Assembly: GCF_900156075.1 (NCBI RefSeq)
Contig: NZ_FTMM01000024.1
Location: forward strand, 1-50,631
Length of the DNA stretch: 50,631 nt
Origin: Chryseobacterium sp. RU37D
GTDB taxonomy: Bacteria; Bacteroidota; Bacteroidia; Flavobacteriales; Weeksellaceae
Direction of reading: 5' to 3'
Part shown: piece after piece, positions 16,492 through 25,180 of the stretch
How the letters are laid out: every line of letters begins with the position of its first letter
How positions within the stretch are numbered: the stretch's first letter is position 1
The notes under the pieces: generated by a model
Seen by the model: only the letters and a program-made list of their open reading frames with translations
What the model was told of the DNA's origin: nothing
Database searches by the model: none
Position numbers and translations under genes: made by a program

Positions 16492-17991
16492 ATGAAAAAA
16501 AATTTAATTATTACCGCAATGATGATTTCATCATTAGCCTTTTCCCAAGTTGGTATTAACACAGCCTCTCCAGCTGCTACCTTAGATGTAACTGCTAAGA
16601 ATACTACGGGAAACAGCACAAGTGTAGACGGACTATTAGTTCCCAGAGTAAATAGACAAAGAGCTCAAAGCATGACAAATGTTCCTACCTCTACCTTAAT
16701 CTATGTAAACAATGTTGCTACAGGGACGCAAGCTGGTACTGCTATAAACATAGACGCTCCTGGATATTATTATTTCGATGAGACAAATGTCTGGACAAAG
16801 CTTAGAACTCCTGCAAGTACTTCTCCTACAAATACTAATATTTATAATTCTGATGGCACACTAACAGGTAACAGAACTGTAACTCAGGCAGATAAAACAT
16901 TGGCATTCACAGGTACTGCGACTAATGCATTTTCTGTAGATGGGAATACATTTTCAGCAGATGCAGCGAATCATAGAATAGGTATTGGTACAACCACCCC
17001 TAGTGACAAATTGAATGTATTTGGAGGTATTACAACTAGTGGAAGTACCACTAATAATAAAAACGCATCAGGAACCTTAGATTATGGCTTGTACCAAACC
17101 AGGCTTTTATCTTGGGGGCCAACTGCAACAGATAATGGTATTATATCATTTTGGACGGGACTAGGAGGGGCTCCTACATCTGAAAAGATGCGTATCCATT
17201 CTAATGGTAATGTGGGTATTGGTACAACAGCTCCTAGTGACAAGTTGCACGTACTTGGTGGAATTACTACTAATGGCAGGACTAGTATTGATAAGATGGC
17301 GTCGGGGACGTTGGATTATGGCTTGGACCAAACCAGGCTTCTATCTTGGGGACCAACTGCAACCAATAGTGGTGTTATATCATTTTGGACAGGACTAGGA
17401 GGGGCCTCTACATCTGAAAAAATGCGTATCCATTCTAATGGTAATGTGGGTATTGGTACAACTACTCCTACAAATTCCTTACATGTAAAAGCAGTTGCAG
17501 ATCCTTTAAAACTGGAAGGATTGCAAAGCGGAAGTGGAGCAAATTTAGTTGTTGATGCCAATGGAGTAGTGAAAGCTGAAGCTAAATCTGTTCCTAAATT
17601 AGTTTTAGTAGTAAAACGTGGGACTGATTTTGTTGGATCTCCTGGAGGAGGCAATGTATTAACATGGGATGCTAAAGAATATGATCCAGAAAATGTTTTC
17701 ACAACAGGATCAGACAACTATACTGTGACAAGAAGCGGATTACATCAAATTTTTGTGAATATTACATCAGCAGGCTCTTCATTTAATGTAGGAGATCCTT
17801 GGTTCGTAAGAATTTGGATTAATGGAGTAGTAGTAGCAGCTTCTGATGCAACAAAAGCAGCTGGTGCATCTACCACGGTTTTTTCAATCAATAATTGTAA
17901 TGTGGGTGATAAGATTCAAGTTGATTTTGGGATCAAACCTGATACAGCTAAAGCTAATCTCACAAAACTGAGTATTTTTAGATTTGAATAA
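16492..17991 (+). CDS. Exported repeat-containing surface/fibre-like protein
   Basis: A 499-residue protein with a signal peptide (residues 1-18) followed by Q-V-G-I-N-T-A-S-P-A-A-T-L-D-V, a header also seen in the protein at 32541. Residues 164-241 and 242-319 are near-identical 78-residue repeats, each starting G-I-G-T-T-x-P-S-D-K-L and ending H-S-N-G-N-V; a third G-I-G-T-T-T-P starts the next segment. The last 130 residues look like a C1q/TNF-like jelly-roll. Such G-I-G-T-T-x-P units occur in phage tail fibres and bacterial adhesins. No T9SS sorting domain is visible. Role in surface binding is inferred. Confidence 0.75.
   Translation: MKKNLIITAMMISSLAFSQVGINTASPAATLDVTAKNTTGNSTSVDGLLVPRVNRQRAQSMTNVPTSTLIYVNNVATGTQAGTAINIDAPGYYYFDETNVWTKLRTPASTSPTNTNIYNSDGTLTGNRTVTQADKTLAFTGTATNAFSVDGNTFSADAANHRIGIGTTTPSDKLNVFGGITTSGSTTNNKNASGTLDYGLYQTRLLSWGPTATDNGIISFWTGLGGAPTSEKMRIHSNGNVGIGTTAPSDKLHVLGGITTNGRTSIDKMASGTLDYGLDQTRLLSWGPTATNSGVISFWTGLGGASTSEKMRIHSNGNVGIGTTTPTNSLHVKAVADPLKLEGLQSGSGANLVVDANGVVKAEAKSVPKLVLVVKRGTDFVGSPGGGNVLTWDAKEYDPENVFTTGSDNYTVTRSGLHQIFVNITSAGSSFNVGDPWFVRIWINGVVVAASDATKAAGASTTVFSINNCNVGDKIQVDFGIKPDTAKANLTKLSIFRFE
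16981..17448 (+). repeat. Tandem duplication, two 234-bp units
   Basis: Unit A (16981-17214) and unit B (17215-17448) are direct repeats of identical length, 78 codons each, with the highest identity in the second half, where long stretches differ at only a few third-codon positions. A truncated third copy begins at 17449. The units are in frame within the surface protein gene, so copy number can change without frameshift. Confidence 0.9.
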
Positions 17992-18756
17992 TTAACTGGC
18001 TTATCATAGAATGAGGACGTTTCAAAAGTACCTTCTTAGCTCCATGCTTGACAACATATATTTAGGAGATTCCAAGATCAGTACTTTATCTTTTGGGACA
18101 GACTCATCTCTTTATTACTAAAGCCGTTATATTTTAGGTAGTGTTTCACTGACTTATAAAGTTAGTGAAACGCTGTCTTTTTATTGTATAGGATATAAGA
18201 AATGGTTTCTCTGCATTTTCCTTAATTCCTTTTCTCTTATTTATATAACTTCGATCTTTAAATCTACTTCAACCTTTTGGAAATTTCTTCTAATTGTAGC
18301 CTTTTGATTCGTAGCAGAATTTATTATAATTAACTATCTACCTGATATTTAGTGTTGATTATAAAATCATCTTTTACTTTAGAAACTAAAAGTAAACCAA
18401 CCATCTCACATCCAAATTTGCAACCTCCTCAATACCAGATTTTCAATAATCTCCAAAAAGTTTAGTAAGCATATTTCTTTATACAACTCGTCTAAATTTA
18501 TTATTTGTTTCGTTTTTATAATAGAATATACGAAATTATAAATTGTGATCTATGCAGGTTTATGGACTTTTTACTCATATAAAGCCCTTCGGAAGTACCT
18601 AAGATAAAAATATTTAGTGGAATTAGAAGAAATACTATAATCACAAGATTATTTTAATTTTATTTTCAGAAGTAAGTAGATTCAAACAAAGTCAATACAG
18701 GAGGGAGTTTCCGAGAAAGGTTGAGCATATAATTGAGCATTCGCGACTTTGAAAAG
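17992..18756. other. Long intergenic region: terminator, otherwise nothing recognised
   Basis: The region holds the hairpin at 18141-18173 and no gene that I can support. Minus-strand translation near 18200-18480 gives short charged stretches broken by stops, possibly decayed coding DNA, but I could not match a family. Confidence 0.5.
18141..18185 (+). terminator. Rho-independent terminator
   Basis: GTGTTTCACTGAC and GTTAGTGAAACGC form a 13-bp stem (with wobble or mismatch at two places) around a 7-base loop, followed by the T-rich tail TGTCTTTTTATT. It lies 150 bases after the surface protein gene. Confidence 0.75.
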
Positions 18757-18784
18757 AAAAAAGCCCCTAAAATAGGAGCTTTAC
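18757..18784 (-). terminator. Terminator of tRNA-Phe copy 1
   Basis: Read on the minus strand, AAAGCTCC-TATTTTA-GGGGCTTT forms a stem followed by TTTTCTTTTC. It lies just beyond the 3' end of the tRNA. Confidence 0.8.
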
Positions 18785-18796
18785 GACTGTTTGTTG

Positions 18797-18869
18797 TGGT
18801 TTCTCCAGGAATCGAACCAGGGACACATGGATTTTCAATCCATTGCTCTACCAACTGAGCTAAGAAACC
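18797..18869 (-). tRNA. tRNA-Phe (GAA), copy 1
   Basis: A 73-base cloverleaf: acceptor stem GGTTTCT/AGAAACC with discriminator A, D arm with AGCTCAGTTGGTAGAGC, anticodon loop TTGAAAA within stem ATGGA/TCCAT giving anticodon GAA, and T arm GGTTCGATTCC. CCA is not encoded. It is identical to copy 2, which lies 112 bases upstream on the same strand. Confidence 0.96.
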
Positions 18870-18952
18870 ATTGTTTACTTCTTTTTGAAGTGATGCAAAA
18901 CTAATAATAAATATTAAATTTGACAATATGCTATAAAAACAATTTTGAAAAG

Positions 18953-18978
18953 AAAACCACCTTTTTACAGGTGGTTTT
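18953..18978 (-). terminator. Terminator of tRNA-Phe copy 2
   Basis: On the minus strand AAAACCACC-TGTAAAA-GGTGGTTTT forms a stable stem running into TTTTCTTTTC. It separates the two tRNA genes, so each seems to be transcribed and ended on its own. Confidence 0.8.
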
Positions 18979-18981
18979 GTG

Positions 18982-19054
18982 TGGTTTCTCCAGGAATCGA
19001 ACCAGGGACACATGGATTTTCAATCCATTGCTCTACCAACTGAGCTAAGAAACC
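18982..19054 (-). tRNA. tRNA-Phe (GAA), copy 2
   Basis: The same 73-base sequence as copy 1, with anticodon GAA and no encoded CCA. The flanks differ from those of copy 1 apart from GTG just beyond the 3' end. Confidence 0.96.
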
Positions 19055-19152
19055 ATTCTTTTACTTCGTTGTTTTAAAGTGATGCAAAAGTAGTAAGTTT
19101 TTCCTATATGAAGCAAGCATTAATAATACTTTTTTTAACAAAACTTAAAAAG

Positions 19153-20994
19153 CTACTGATTTTCAGCCGAATTATTTTCCTGTTCTCTTCGGATCTGCTC
19201 GCTCATTTCCTCCAATACAGGCTTTATGGTGCTTTCAGGAAGGTCACTAATTCTGATGTACATTAACCCGTCAATTGCATCATTAAAGTTAGGGTCAACA
19301 TTAAAGGCAATTACCTTTGCATTTTGCTTGATATATTTTTTGATTAAAACAGGTAATCTCAGTTCTGGCTCAAGATCGTCAATAATCTTATCTAGTTTAT
19401 TAAGATCAGATTCCATTTCTTCGAAAAACAGATGCTTATCTCTGTCTCGAAGTTTTACCTTATATTCATTTCTTGGAGTAATGTATTGAGCAACGGCAGA
19501 ATCATAATAATTTGAGCGCATAAATTCAATCATCAAAGATTTTGAAAACTCAGAAAATTTATTGGAAATGCTCACACCGCCCATCAAAAATTTATGATCC
19601 GGATTTCTAAGGCATACATGAACAATCCCCCTCCACAAAAGGAAAAGCGGAAGCGGCTTCTGCTGATATTCCTGGCAGATATATGCCCGTCCCATTTCGA
19701 TTACTTTTTTAAAGAATGGGTGGATATCCTGTTCAAATTCAAATAGAGAACTGGTGTAAAAACCTTTGATGCCAAACTTTTTCATGACCTCCCTACCCAA
19801 AGCCATTCTGTAGGCTCCTACCAGCTTTTCTTCAGCATTATCCCAAAGGAAAAGATGATGGTAATGTTTATCATATTCATCCAGATCAAATGGTAGGTTG
19901 CTCCCTTCACCCACCGCACGGAAGGTGAGTTCTCTCTGACGTCCGATTTCCCTCATTATAGAAGGGATTTCTTCATAATTTGTAAAGTAGACCTCATAAT
20001 TTCCGTTGCTGAAAAACATTTTATCCGTGCCTTTCAGCTTGCTGATATCTTTTAAAATATCCTCTTTCGGAGTTTCATCGATGATGTTCTGAACAATATT
20101 TTCTTCTTTAAGCAAAGGGAATTTTACCGATAAATTCTGAAGATTAATGCTTTGGGCTAATGACTTTCTTTTTTCATAGTAAGATTTCATCATATACACC
20201 TTACGTTTCAGGAATTCGCCCAATTCTTCAATGGTTTCCATATCATCCATTGCTTTTACGGCAATAGGCTTTCCGATCCTGATTCTGATAGGTTTTTCCC
20301 TTTCATTCATCATTTCCGCGGGGAGCATCAGGGTTTGTAAATTAGGATGAAGTTTGGCTACCTGATAAAAAAGTCTGCTGTTTTTGGCATGGAAATACAT
20401 AGGAACTACCGGCACTTTTGCCATCCTGATCAACTTGAGCGCTGGTTTTTCCCATTCTTTATCTAAAATTTCGCCGTAAGGATTATTTTTATTGGAAACT
20501 TCTCCTGCCGGAAAAATTCCTACACAGCCTCCGTTTTGTAAATGTTTCAACGTTTCGCGCATTCCAGAAGAGCTGCTGTAAGCTTCTTTTCTGTTTTCAA
20601 AAGGGTTTACGGAAATTACATACGGTTCCATCGGTTTGATTTTTTCCAGAAGGAAATTACCCATTACTTTGAAATCCGGACGAACTTCAGATAAGACTTT
20701 GCACATCAAAATACCGTCTATAGCGCCAAGCGGATGATTGGAAACTAAAATAAACGGCCCCGTTTTCGGAATTTTTGCCAAATCTTCTTCAAAAGCTACA
20801 TAGCTTAAGTTTCTCTCTCTCACAAATGAGTCGAAAAAGTCTTTACCTTCCTTGTCTTTTAGTTTGTCGTATAATTTATTTACTTCGTTTATTTTAGCAA
20901 TGCTCATAACAGCAGATGCTACAGGATTCTTCAGAAATCCTATTTTGCTTAAGCCGGAAGCTTTTATTAAGTCGTTTTTCGAAATTAAACTCAT
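19153..20994 (-). CDS. Fused acyltransferase (PlsC-like plus GNAT), OlsF-like aminolipid synthase
   Basis: A 613-residue protein with an N-terminal PlsC-type O-acyltransferase (motif N-H-P-L-G-A-I-D at 86-93, an H-x5-D spacing, and F-P-A-G-E-V-S near 163) and a C-terminal GNAT/hemolysin-like N-acyltransferase at about 330-500 (L-V-G-A-Y-R-M-A-L-G-R, E-M-G-R-A-Y-I). This two-domain order matches OlsF-type enzymes, described in Serratia and Flavobacterium, which acylate an amino acid and then the hydroxy group to form ornithine or glycine aminolipids. It acts at the inner membrane face. It follows the aspartate kinase gene by 23 bases. The amino acid head group cannot be told from sequence. Confidence 0.82.
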   Translation of the reverse strand: MSLISKNDLIKASGLSKIGFLKNPVASAVMSIAKINEVNKLYDKLKDKEGKDFFDSFVRERNLSYVAFEEDLAKIPKTGPFILVSNHPLGAIDGILMCKVLSEVRPDFKVMGNFLLEKIKPMEPYVISVNPFENRKEAYSSSSGMRETLKHLQNGGCVGIFPAGEVSNKNNPYGEILDKEWEKPALKLIRMAKVPVVPMYFHAKNSRLFYQVAKLHPNLQTLMLPAEMMNEREKPIRIRIGKPIAVKAMDDMETIEELGEFLKRKVYMMKSYYEKRKSLAQSINLQNLSVKFPLLKEENIVQNIIDETPKEDILKDISKLKGTDKMFFSNGNYEVYFTNYEEIPSIMREIGRQRELTFRAVGEGSNLPFDLDEYDKHYHHLFLWDNAEEKLVGAYRMALGREVMKKFGIKGFYTSSLFEFEQDIHPFFKKVIEMGRAYICQEYQQKPLPLFLLWRGIVHVCLRNPDHKFLMGGVSISNKFSEFSKSLMIEFMRSNYYDSAVAQYITPRNEYKVKLRDRDKHLFFEEMESDLNKLDKIIDDLEPELRLPVLIKKYIKQNAKVIAFNVDPNFNDAIDGLMYIRISDLPESTIKPVLEEMSEQIRREQENNSAENQ

Positions 20995-21017
20995 ATTGTG
21001 TTTAGTCGCAATTAGTT

Positions 21018-22256
21018 TTATTGTATTACCATTTGAAGTGTATTCTTCGAAATCTGCTCCAATAATACACTTTTTTCCTGGTAAAATTGATCAATATTCT
21101 CCATTTTTGCATTTCTTATCGTAAATAAAGATACATTTTTTACAACATCTGTTTTGAATACTTTTTGAAGATCGTCATTCAGCTCATCAATATGGAAGTA
21201 TTTATCTTCAAGGCATAAAGCTAATGAAATTGCAGAATTCTGCATCAGGGAAACTTTAATTTTATACTTAGATAAATACCCGAAGATTAAGCTCATATGG
21301 TCTTCTGCAATAAACGAAAAATCTCTTGTTGAGATTTTTAACAACGTTTGATTTTCTTTTAAAATATAAGATTCTTCACTTTGATTTTTGTCTGAAGCAC
21401 CCACTTTTGTCCCTTCTTTGGTAGGATCTACGAAAGATTTTACATAAAAAGGAATATTTTTTTGCTGAAGAGGTTGTAGGGTTTTTGGGTGAATGACACT
21501 TGCCCCGTAGTAGGCCATTTCAATGGCTTCTTCATAAGAAATATTCGAAAGCAAGGTCACATCCTTGAATTTTCTCGGATCTCCCGTCATTACTCCCGGA
21601 ACGTCTTTCCAGATGGTCATTGCATCTGCATTTAAGCAATAGGCAAAGATCGCCGCAGAATAATCCGAGCCTTCTCTTCCTAAAGTTACCGTAAAATTAT
21701 TTTCATCCGAACCGATGAAACCTTGAGTAACGTAGCAGATTTCTTTATTTAAATTAGAAATAAATTCTTCTGTTTTTGCCCAATCTACCACACCTTCTCT
21801 GTAAGAGTTGTCGGTTTTCACATAATCTCTTGCATCCAGCCATTGGTTGGTAAACTGGATTTCGTTTAAATATTCGCTCACGATTTTAGTCGAAATCATT
21901 TCCCCGCAACTCACAACCTGGTCGTAGACGAAGCTGTAGTTGGGAGATTTGTTTCTCCTTAAAAAAGAATCAATATCATCAAAAAATAAATTAATTTCCG
22001 CAAAAACAGCATGATTTTCAGGGAATAAGCCTTCCGCGATTTCGATGTGTTTTCGTTTTATTTTTTCGATCTCAGTTTGATAGTTATCCCTATTGAAATA
22101 AAGTTCCACCACTTTTTCCAACTCATTAGTTGTTTTGCCCATGGCCGAAATCACCAGTAAACATTTGGCAAATCCCTGGCTTTTTAAAACCATAGATACA
22201 TTTTTTACACTCTCTGCATCTTTTACTGATGCTCCACCAAACTTGAAGATTTTCAT
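21018..22256 (-). CDS. lysC: Aspartate kinase
   Basis: A 412-residue enzyme starting M-K-I-F-K-F-G-G-A-S-V with the amino-acid-kinase signatures V-T-L-G-R-E-G-S-D-Y-S-A and W-K-D-V-P-G-V-M-T-G-D-P-R, followed by ACT regions at about 310-410. It phosphorylates aspartate, the first step towards lysine, threonine and methionine. It is a monofunctional form with no homoserine dehydrogenase domain. The ACT part suggests feedback control by an amino acid, which one is not deducible. The aminolipid synthase gene follows on the same strand. Confidence 0.93.
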   Translation of the reverse strand: MKIFKFGGASVKDAESVKNVSMVLKSQGFAKCLLVISAMGKTTNELEKVVELYFNRDNYQTEIEKIKRKHIEIAEGLFPENHAVFAEINLFFDDIDSFLRRNKSPNYSFVYDQVVSCGEMISTKIVSEYLNEIQFTNQWLDARDYVKTDNSYREGVVDWAKTEEFISNLNKEICYVTQGFIGSDENNFTVTLGREGSDYSAAIFAYCLNADAMTIWKDVPGVMTGDPRKFKDVTLLSNISYEEAIEMAYYGASVIHPKTLQPLQQKNIPFYVKSFVDPTKEGTKVGASDKNQSEESYILKENQTLLKISTRDFSFIAEDHMSLIFGYLSKYKIKVSLMQNSAISLALCLEDKYFHIDELNDDLQKVFKTDVVKNVSLFTIRNAKMENIDQFYQEKSVLLEQISKNTLQMVIQ

Positions 22257-22571
22257 TAAATTGTTAATAATAAAATTGTTAGATAAAATTTGTGGGAATA
22301 TTTTACGGGGCTCAAAATTATAAATTTACAACGAGATATGAAATAGGCTTGTGTAATATGATAGGCTTAAGATTTTATTAAAATTAAAAATTATCTGGAA
22401 TTATTCTGAACGATTCTGTAGATTGGGGAATTTTTTTTTACATTAAAAAGTAAATTTGACTATAATCATATTTGTATCTATTTGATAAACAATATATAAT
22501 GTCTTTTATTGATAATTTTTTTTAATTGTGATAAATTTTACGAAATTTGGAGAAATCGTAAAAAGAAAAAT
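22257..22571. other. Divergent promoter region, aspartate kinase / fbp
   Basis: These 315 AT-rich bases separate two divergent genes and should hold both promoters. GAAATTTG shortly before fbp is a seven-of-eight match to the -7 consensus. No gene or structured RNA is seen. Confidence 0.45.
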
Positions 22572-23588
22572 ATGTCAGAGCAACCATTACAGACGTTAGG
22601 AGAGTTTCTTATTGATAGACAGGATGATTTTCAGTATTCTACGGGAGAGTTTTCCCGCCTTCTGAGCGCAATAAGGCTGGCTTCTAAGGTGGTAAACAGA
22701 GAGGTAAATAAAGCAGGAATTGTAGATATTGCGGGGGCTGCCGGAAACCAGAATGTTCAGGGTGAGGAGCAGCAGAAGCTTGATGTGATTGCCAATGAAA
22801 TTTTTATTACGGCTTTATCTCAAAGAGAGGTTGTATGTGGTATTGCTTCAGAAGAAAATGATGATTTTATTGATATTAAATGTGGTGAAAATGGTCATTT
22901 GAGTAAATACGTTGTATTGATTGATCCCCTTGACGGTTCTTCTAATATAGATGTGAATGTTTCTGTGGGAACTATTTTCTCAATTTACAGAAGAGTAACC
23001 GAACCAGGGACTCCCGTTCAGCTGGAAGATTTCTTACAAAAAGGAGTTAATCAGATTGCGGCAGGCTATGTAATCTACGGTTCTTCCACAATGATTGTGT
23101 ATACCACAGGAAATGGTGTGAACGGATTTACCCTTGATCCATCTTTAGGAACATATTATCTTTCTCATCCAAATATGACTTTCCCAAAAACAGGTAAAAT
23201 TTATTCTATCAACGAAGGAAATTACATCAAATTCCCTCAAGGCGTTAAGAATTACCTTAAATATTGCCAGATGGAAGAAGGCGACAGACCATATACATCA
23301 AGATATATTGGATCATTAGTGGCAGATTTCCACAGAAATATGCTAAAAGGTGGCATTTACATCTATCCGTCTTATTCACAGGCACCTAACGGAAAGTTAA
23401 GATTGTTATATGAATGTAATCCAATGGCATTCTTGGCAGAGCAGGCGGGTGGAAAAGCTACCGATGGTTTCAGAAGAATTCTCGAGATTGAGCCTACAGA
23501 TCTTCATCAAAGAATACCTTTTTTCTGTGGAAGTATCGATATGGTAGAAAAAGCTGAAGAGTTTATGCGAATTGATAGTGTAAAATAA
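22572..23588 (+). CDS. fbp: Fructose-1,6-bisphosphatase, class I
   Basis: A 338-residue enzyme with the metal-binding signature [12 protein letters not shown], substrate-loop [12 protein letters not shown] and [10 protein letters not shown]. It removes the 1-phosphate of fructose-1,6-bisphosphate in gluconeogenesis. The start [10 protein letters not shown] is preferred; an upstream in-frame ATG at 22509 adds a 21-residue stretch unlike the family. The stop codon directly abuts the menC start codon, indicating coupled translation. Confidence 0.96.
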   Translation: MSEQPLQTLGEFLIDRQDDFQYSTGEFSRLLSAIRLASKVVNREVNKAGIVDIAGAAGNQNVQGEEQQKLDVIANEIFITALSQREVVCGIASEENDDFIDIKCGENGHLSKYVVLIDPLDGSSNIDVNVSVGTIFSIYRRVTEPGTPVQLEDFLQKGVNQIAAGYVIYGSSTMIVYTTGNGVNGFTLDPSLGTYYLSHPNMTFPKTGKIYSINEGNYIKFPQGVKNYLKYCQMEEGDRPYTSRYIGSLVADFHRNMLKGGIYIYPSYSQAPNGKLRLLYECNPMAFLAEQAGGKATDGFRRILEIEPTDLHQRIPFFCGSIDMVEKAEEFMRIDSVK

Positions 23589-24593
23589 ATGAAAGCAAAA
23601 TATTTCAGATATTTATTAGAATTCAAACGCCCGAGTGGAACATCTCGCGGCGTTTTGCATGAAAAAGAAACCTTTATTCTTGAAATTTCCGAAAATGAAA
23701 AAAAGGGAATAGGAGAATGCGCGGTTTTCAGAGGATTAAGTTTTGATGACAAGCCGGATTATGAAAAAAAGCTGCAGTGGCTTTGTGAAAATATTCAGCA
23801 GGATTCTAAATTTTTAAAAGAGAATTTAAAGGAATATCCATCCATTTGGTTTGGGTATGAACAGGCGGTTCTTAATCTAAAACATGGTAAAAATTTTTAT
23901 TTTCCAAGTGAATTTACTGAAGGTAAAATGCCTATTATTATTAATGGTTTGATCTGGATGGGCGATATCAATTACATGGAAGAACAGATTCAGGACAAGC
24001 TGAAAAAAGGCTTTCATTGTATAAAATTAAAAATCGGAGTTGATTGGAAATCTGAACATGAAATTCTTCAAAAATTAAGACAAAAGTTCTCAAAAGAAAA
24101 ACTGGAACTTCGCGTAGATGCAAACGGAGGATTTACAAAAGAAGAATCAAAGACTGTCCTAAAGCAGCTGACAGACCTGGATATTCATTCGATTGAACAA
24201 CCGGTAAAAGCCGGAAACTGGAATGATATGGCGGAATTATGTGCAGAAACCCAAACCCCGATTGCTTTAGATGAAGAATTAATAAGTATTGTTAATTTTA
24301 ATGAAAAAGAAAAGCTTTTAAAAGCAATAAAGCCTCAATATATTATTTTGAAACCATCTTTGATAGGAGGTTTTTCCGGTTCGGATGAATGGATTTCGCT
24401 GGCAGAAGAACAGAATATCGACTGGTGGATTACTTCTGCTTTGGAAAGCAATATCGGGTTGAATGCCATCGCTCAATATACTTTTACCAAAAACAGCAAA
24501 ATGCCTCAAGGTTTAGGAACAGGATGCCTATTTACTAATAACTTCGAGAGTCAATTGGATCTTCGTGGCGAACAATTATTTTTTAAGGGGTAA
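23589..24593 (+). CDS. menC: o-Succinylbenzoate synthase (enolase superfamily)
   Basis: A 334-residue enolase-superfamily enzyme. It has the catalytic K-L-K region (C-I-K-L-K-I-G-V), metal ligands in L-R-V-D-A-N-G, S-I-E-Q-P-V and A-L-D-E-E-L, the second lysine in I-L-K-P-S-L, and S-A-L-E-S-N-I-G-L-N-A-I-A-Q, typical of menaquinone-pathway OSBS proteins. It dehydrates SHCHC to o-succinylbenzoate. Its ATG follows the fbp stop without a gap. No other men genes are in the window, so the role rests on motifs; an N-succinylamino acid racemase activity is an alternative for this superfamily. Confidence 0.85.
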   Translation: MKAKYFRYLLEFKRPSGTSRGVLHEKETFILEISENEKKGIGECAVFRGLSFDDKPDYEKKLQWLCENIQQDSKFLKENLKEYPSIWFGYEQAVLNLKHGKNFYFPSEFTEGKMPIIINGLIWMGDINYMEEQIQDKLKKGFHCIKLKIGVDWKSEHEILQKLRQKFSKEKLELRVDANGGFTKEESKTVLKQLTDLDIHSIEQPVKAGNWNDMAELCAETQTPIALDEELISIVNFNEKEKLLKAIKPQYIILKPSLIGGFSGSDEWISLAEEQNIDWWITSALESNIGLNAIAQYTFTKNSKMPQGLGTGCLFTNNFESQLDLRGEQLFFKG

Positions 24594-25180
24594 TGTATTT
24601 ATAGGATCGAATAATTTTTTGGATAATATGGTCAAAAATAGCTGTTAAATTACATCTTTTACAAAAATAGCTTTCTTAAGGCATTCAAGCCAGTAAGAAA
24701 ACTTTTTTCTTATTTTTTTCATGCTAAAAATTTTAGTGTTTATTACCATAGAATTTTGCAATCTTTATGCCAACATATACAATTGTTTTTGGGTTTGAAT
24801 AAGGTTTTGTTATATGATTAAAATTAAAATATTGTTGTAAGTTATTTTTGAAATGTATCAGTTGTATTCAGATGTATTGATGATAATATTACTATTTTAT
24901 ACATAATAAATATAACTTGGGGTCTGTGTCAAAATAGGTTGGATGCCAAATTAAAACGTTAAATAAAGTCAAAAGATTCTGCTTTTTTCATCTTTATGAA
25001 ATGTATTGATTAATTGCCAGGAGATAGGTTAGTATGCTTGTTAATTTTAAGTAATTTCTCAATTAAATAAAAATACTGAATTATTAACGATTATAGTTTT
25101 TAATTATAATTTCCATAAACCCTTTAAATTTCTTAAATTTGCAAATTGTCGTATAATAAGGCATTTTAAAGTGAATTTTA
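24594..25180. other. Long intergenic region before glnS
   Basis: These 587 AT-rich bases hold no supported gene. A weak hairpin with a T-rich tail near 24694-24718 may end menC transcription. The glnS -7 box lies at 25134-25141. Confidence 0.5.
25134..25141 (+). promoter_or_regulatory. -7 box of glnS
   Basis: TAAATTTG matches TAnnTTTG exactly, 39 bases before the start codon. Confidence 0.5.

Noticed and set aside
18797..19054. Tandem tRNA-Phe as attachment site of an integrated element
   Set aside because: Both copies are full length with own terminators, and there are no integrase or phage genes between or beside them.
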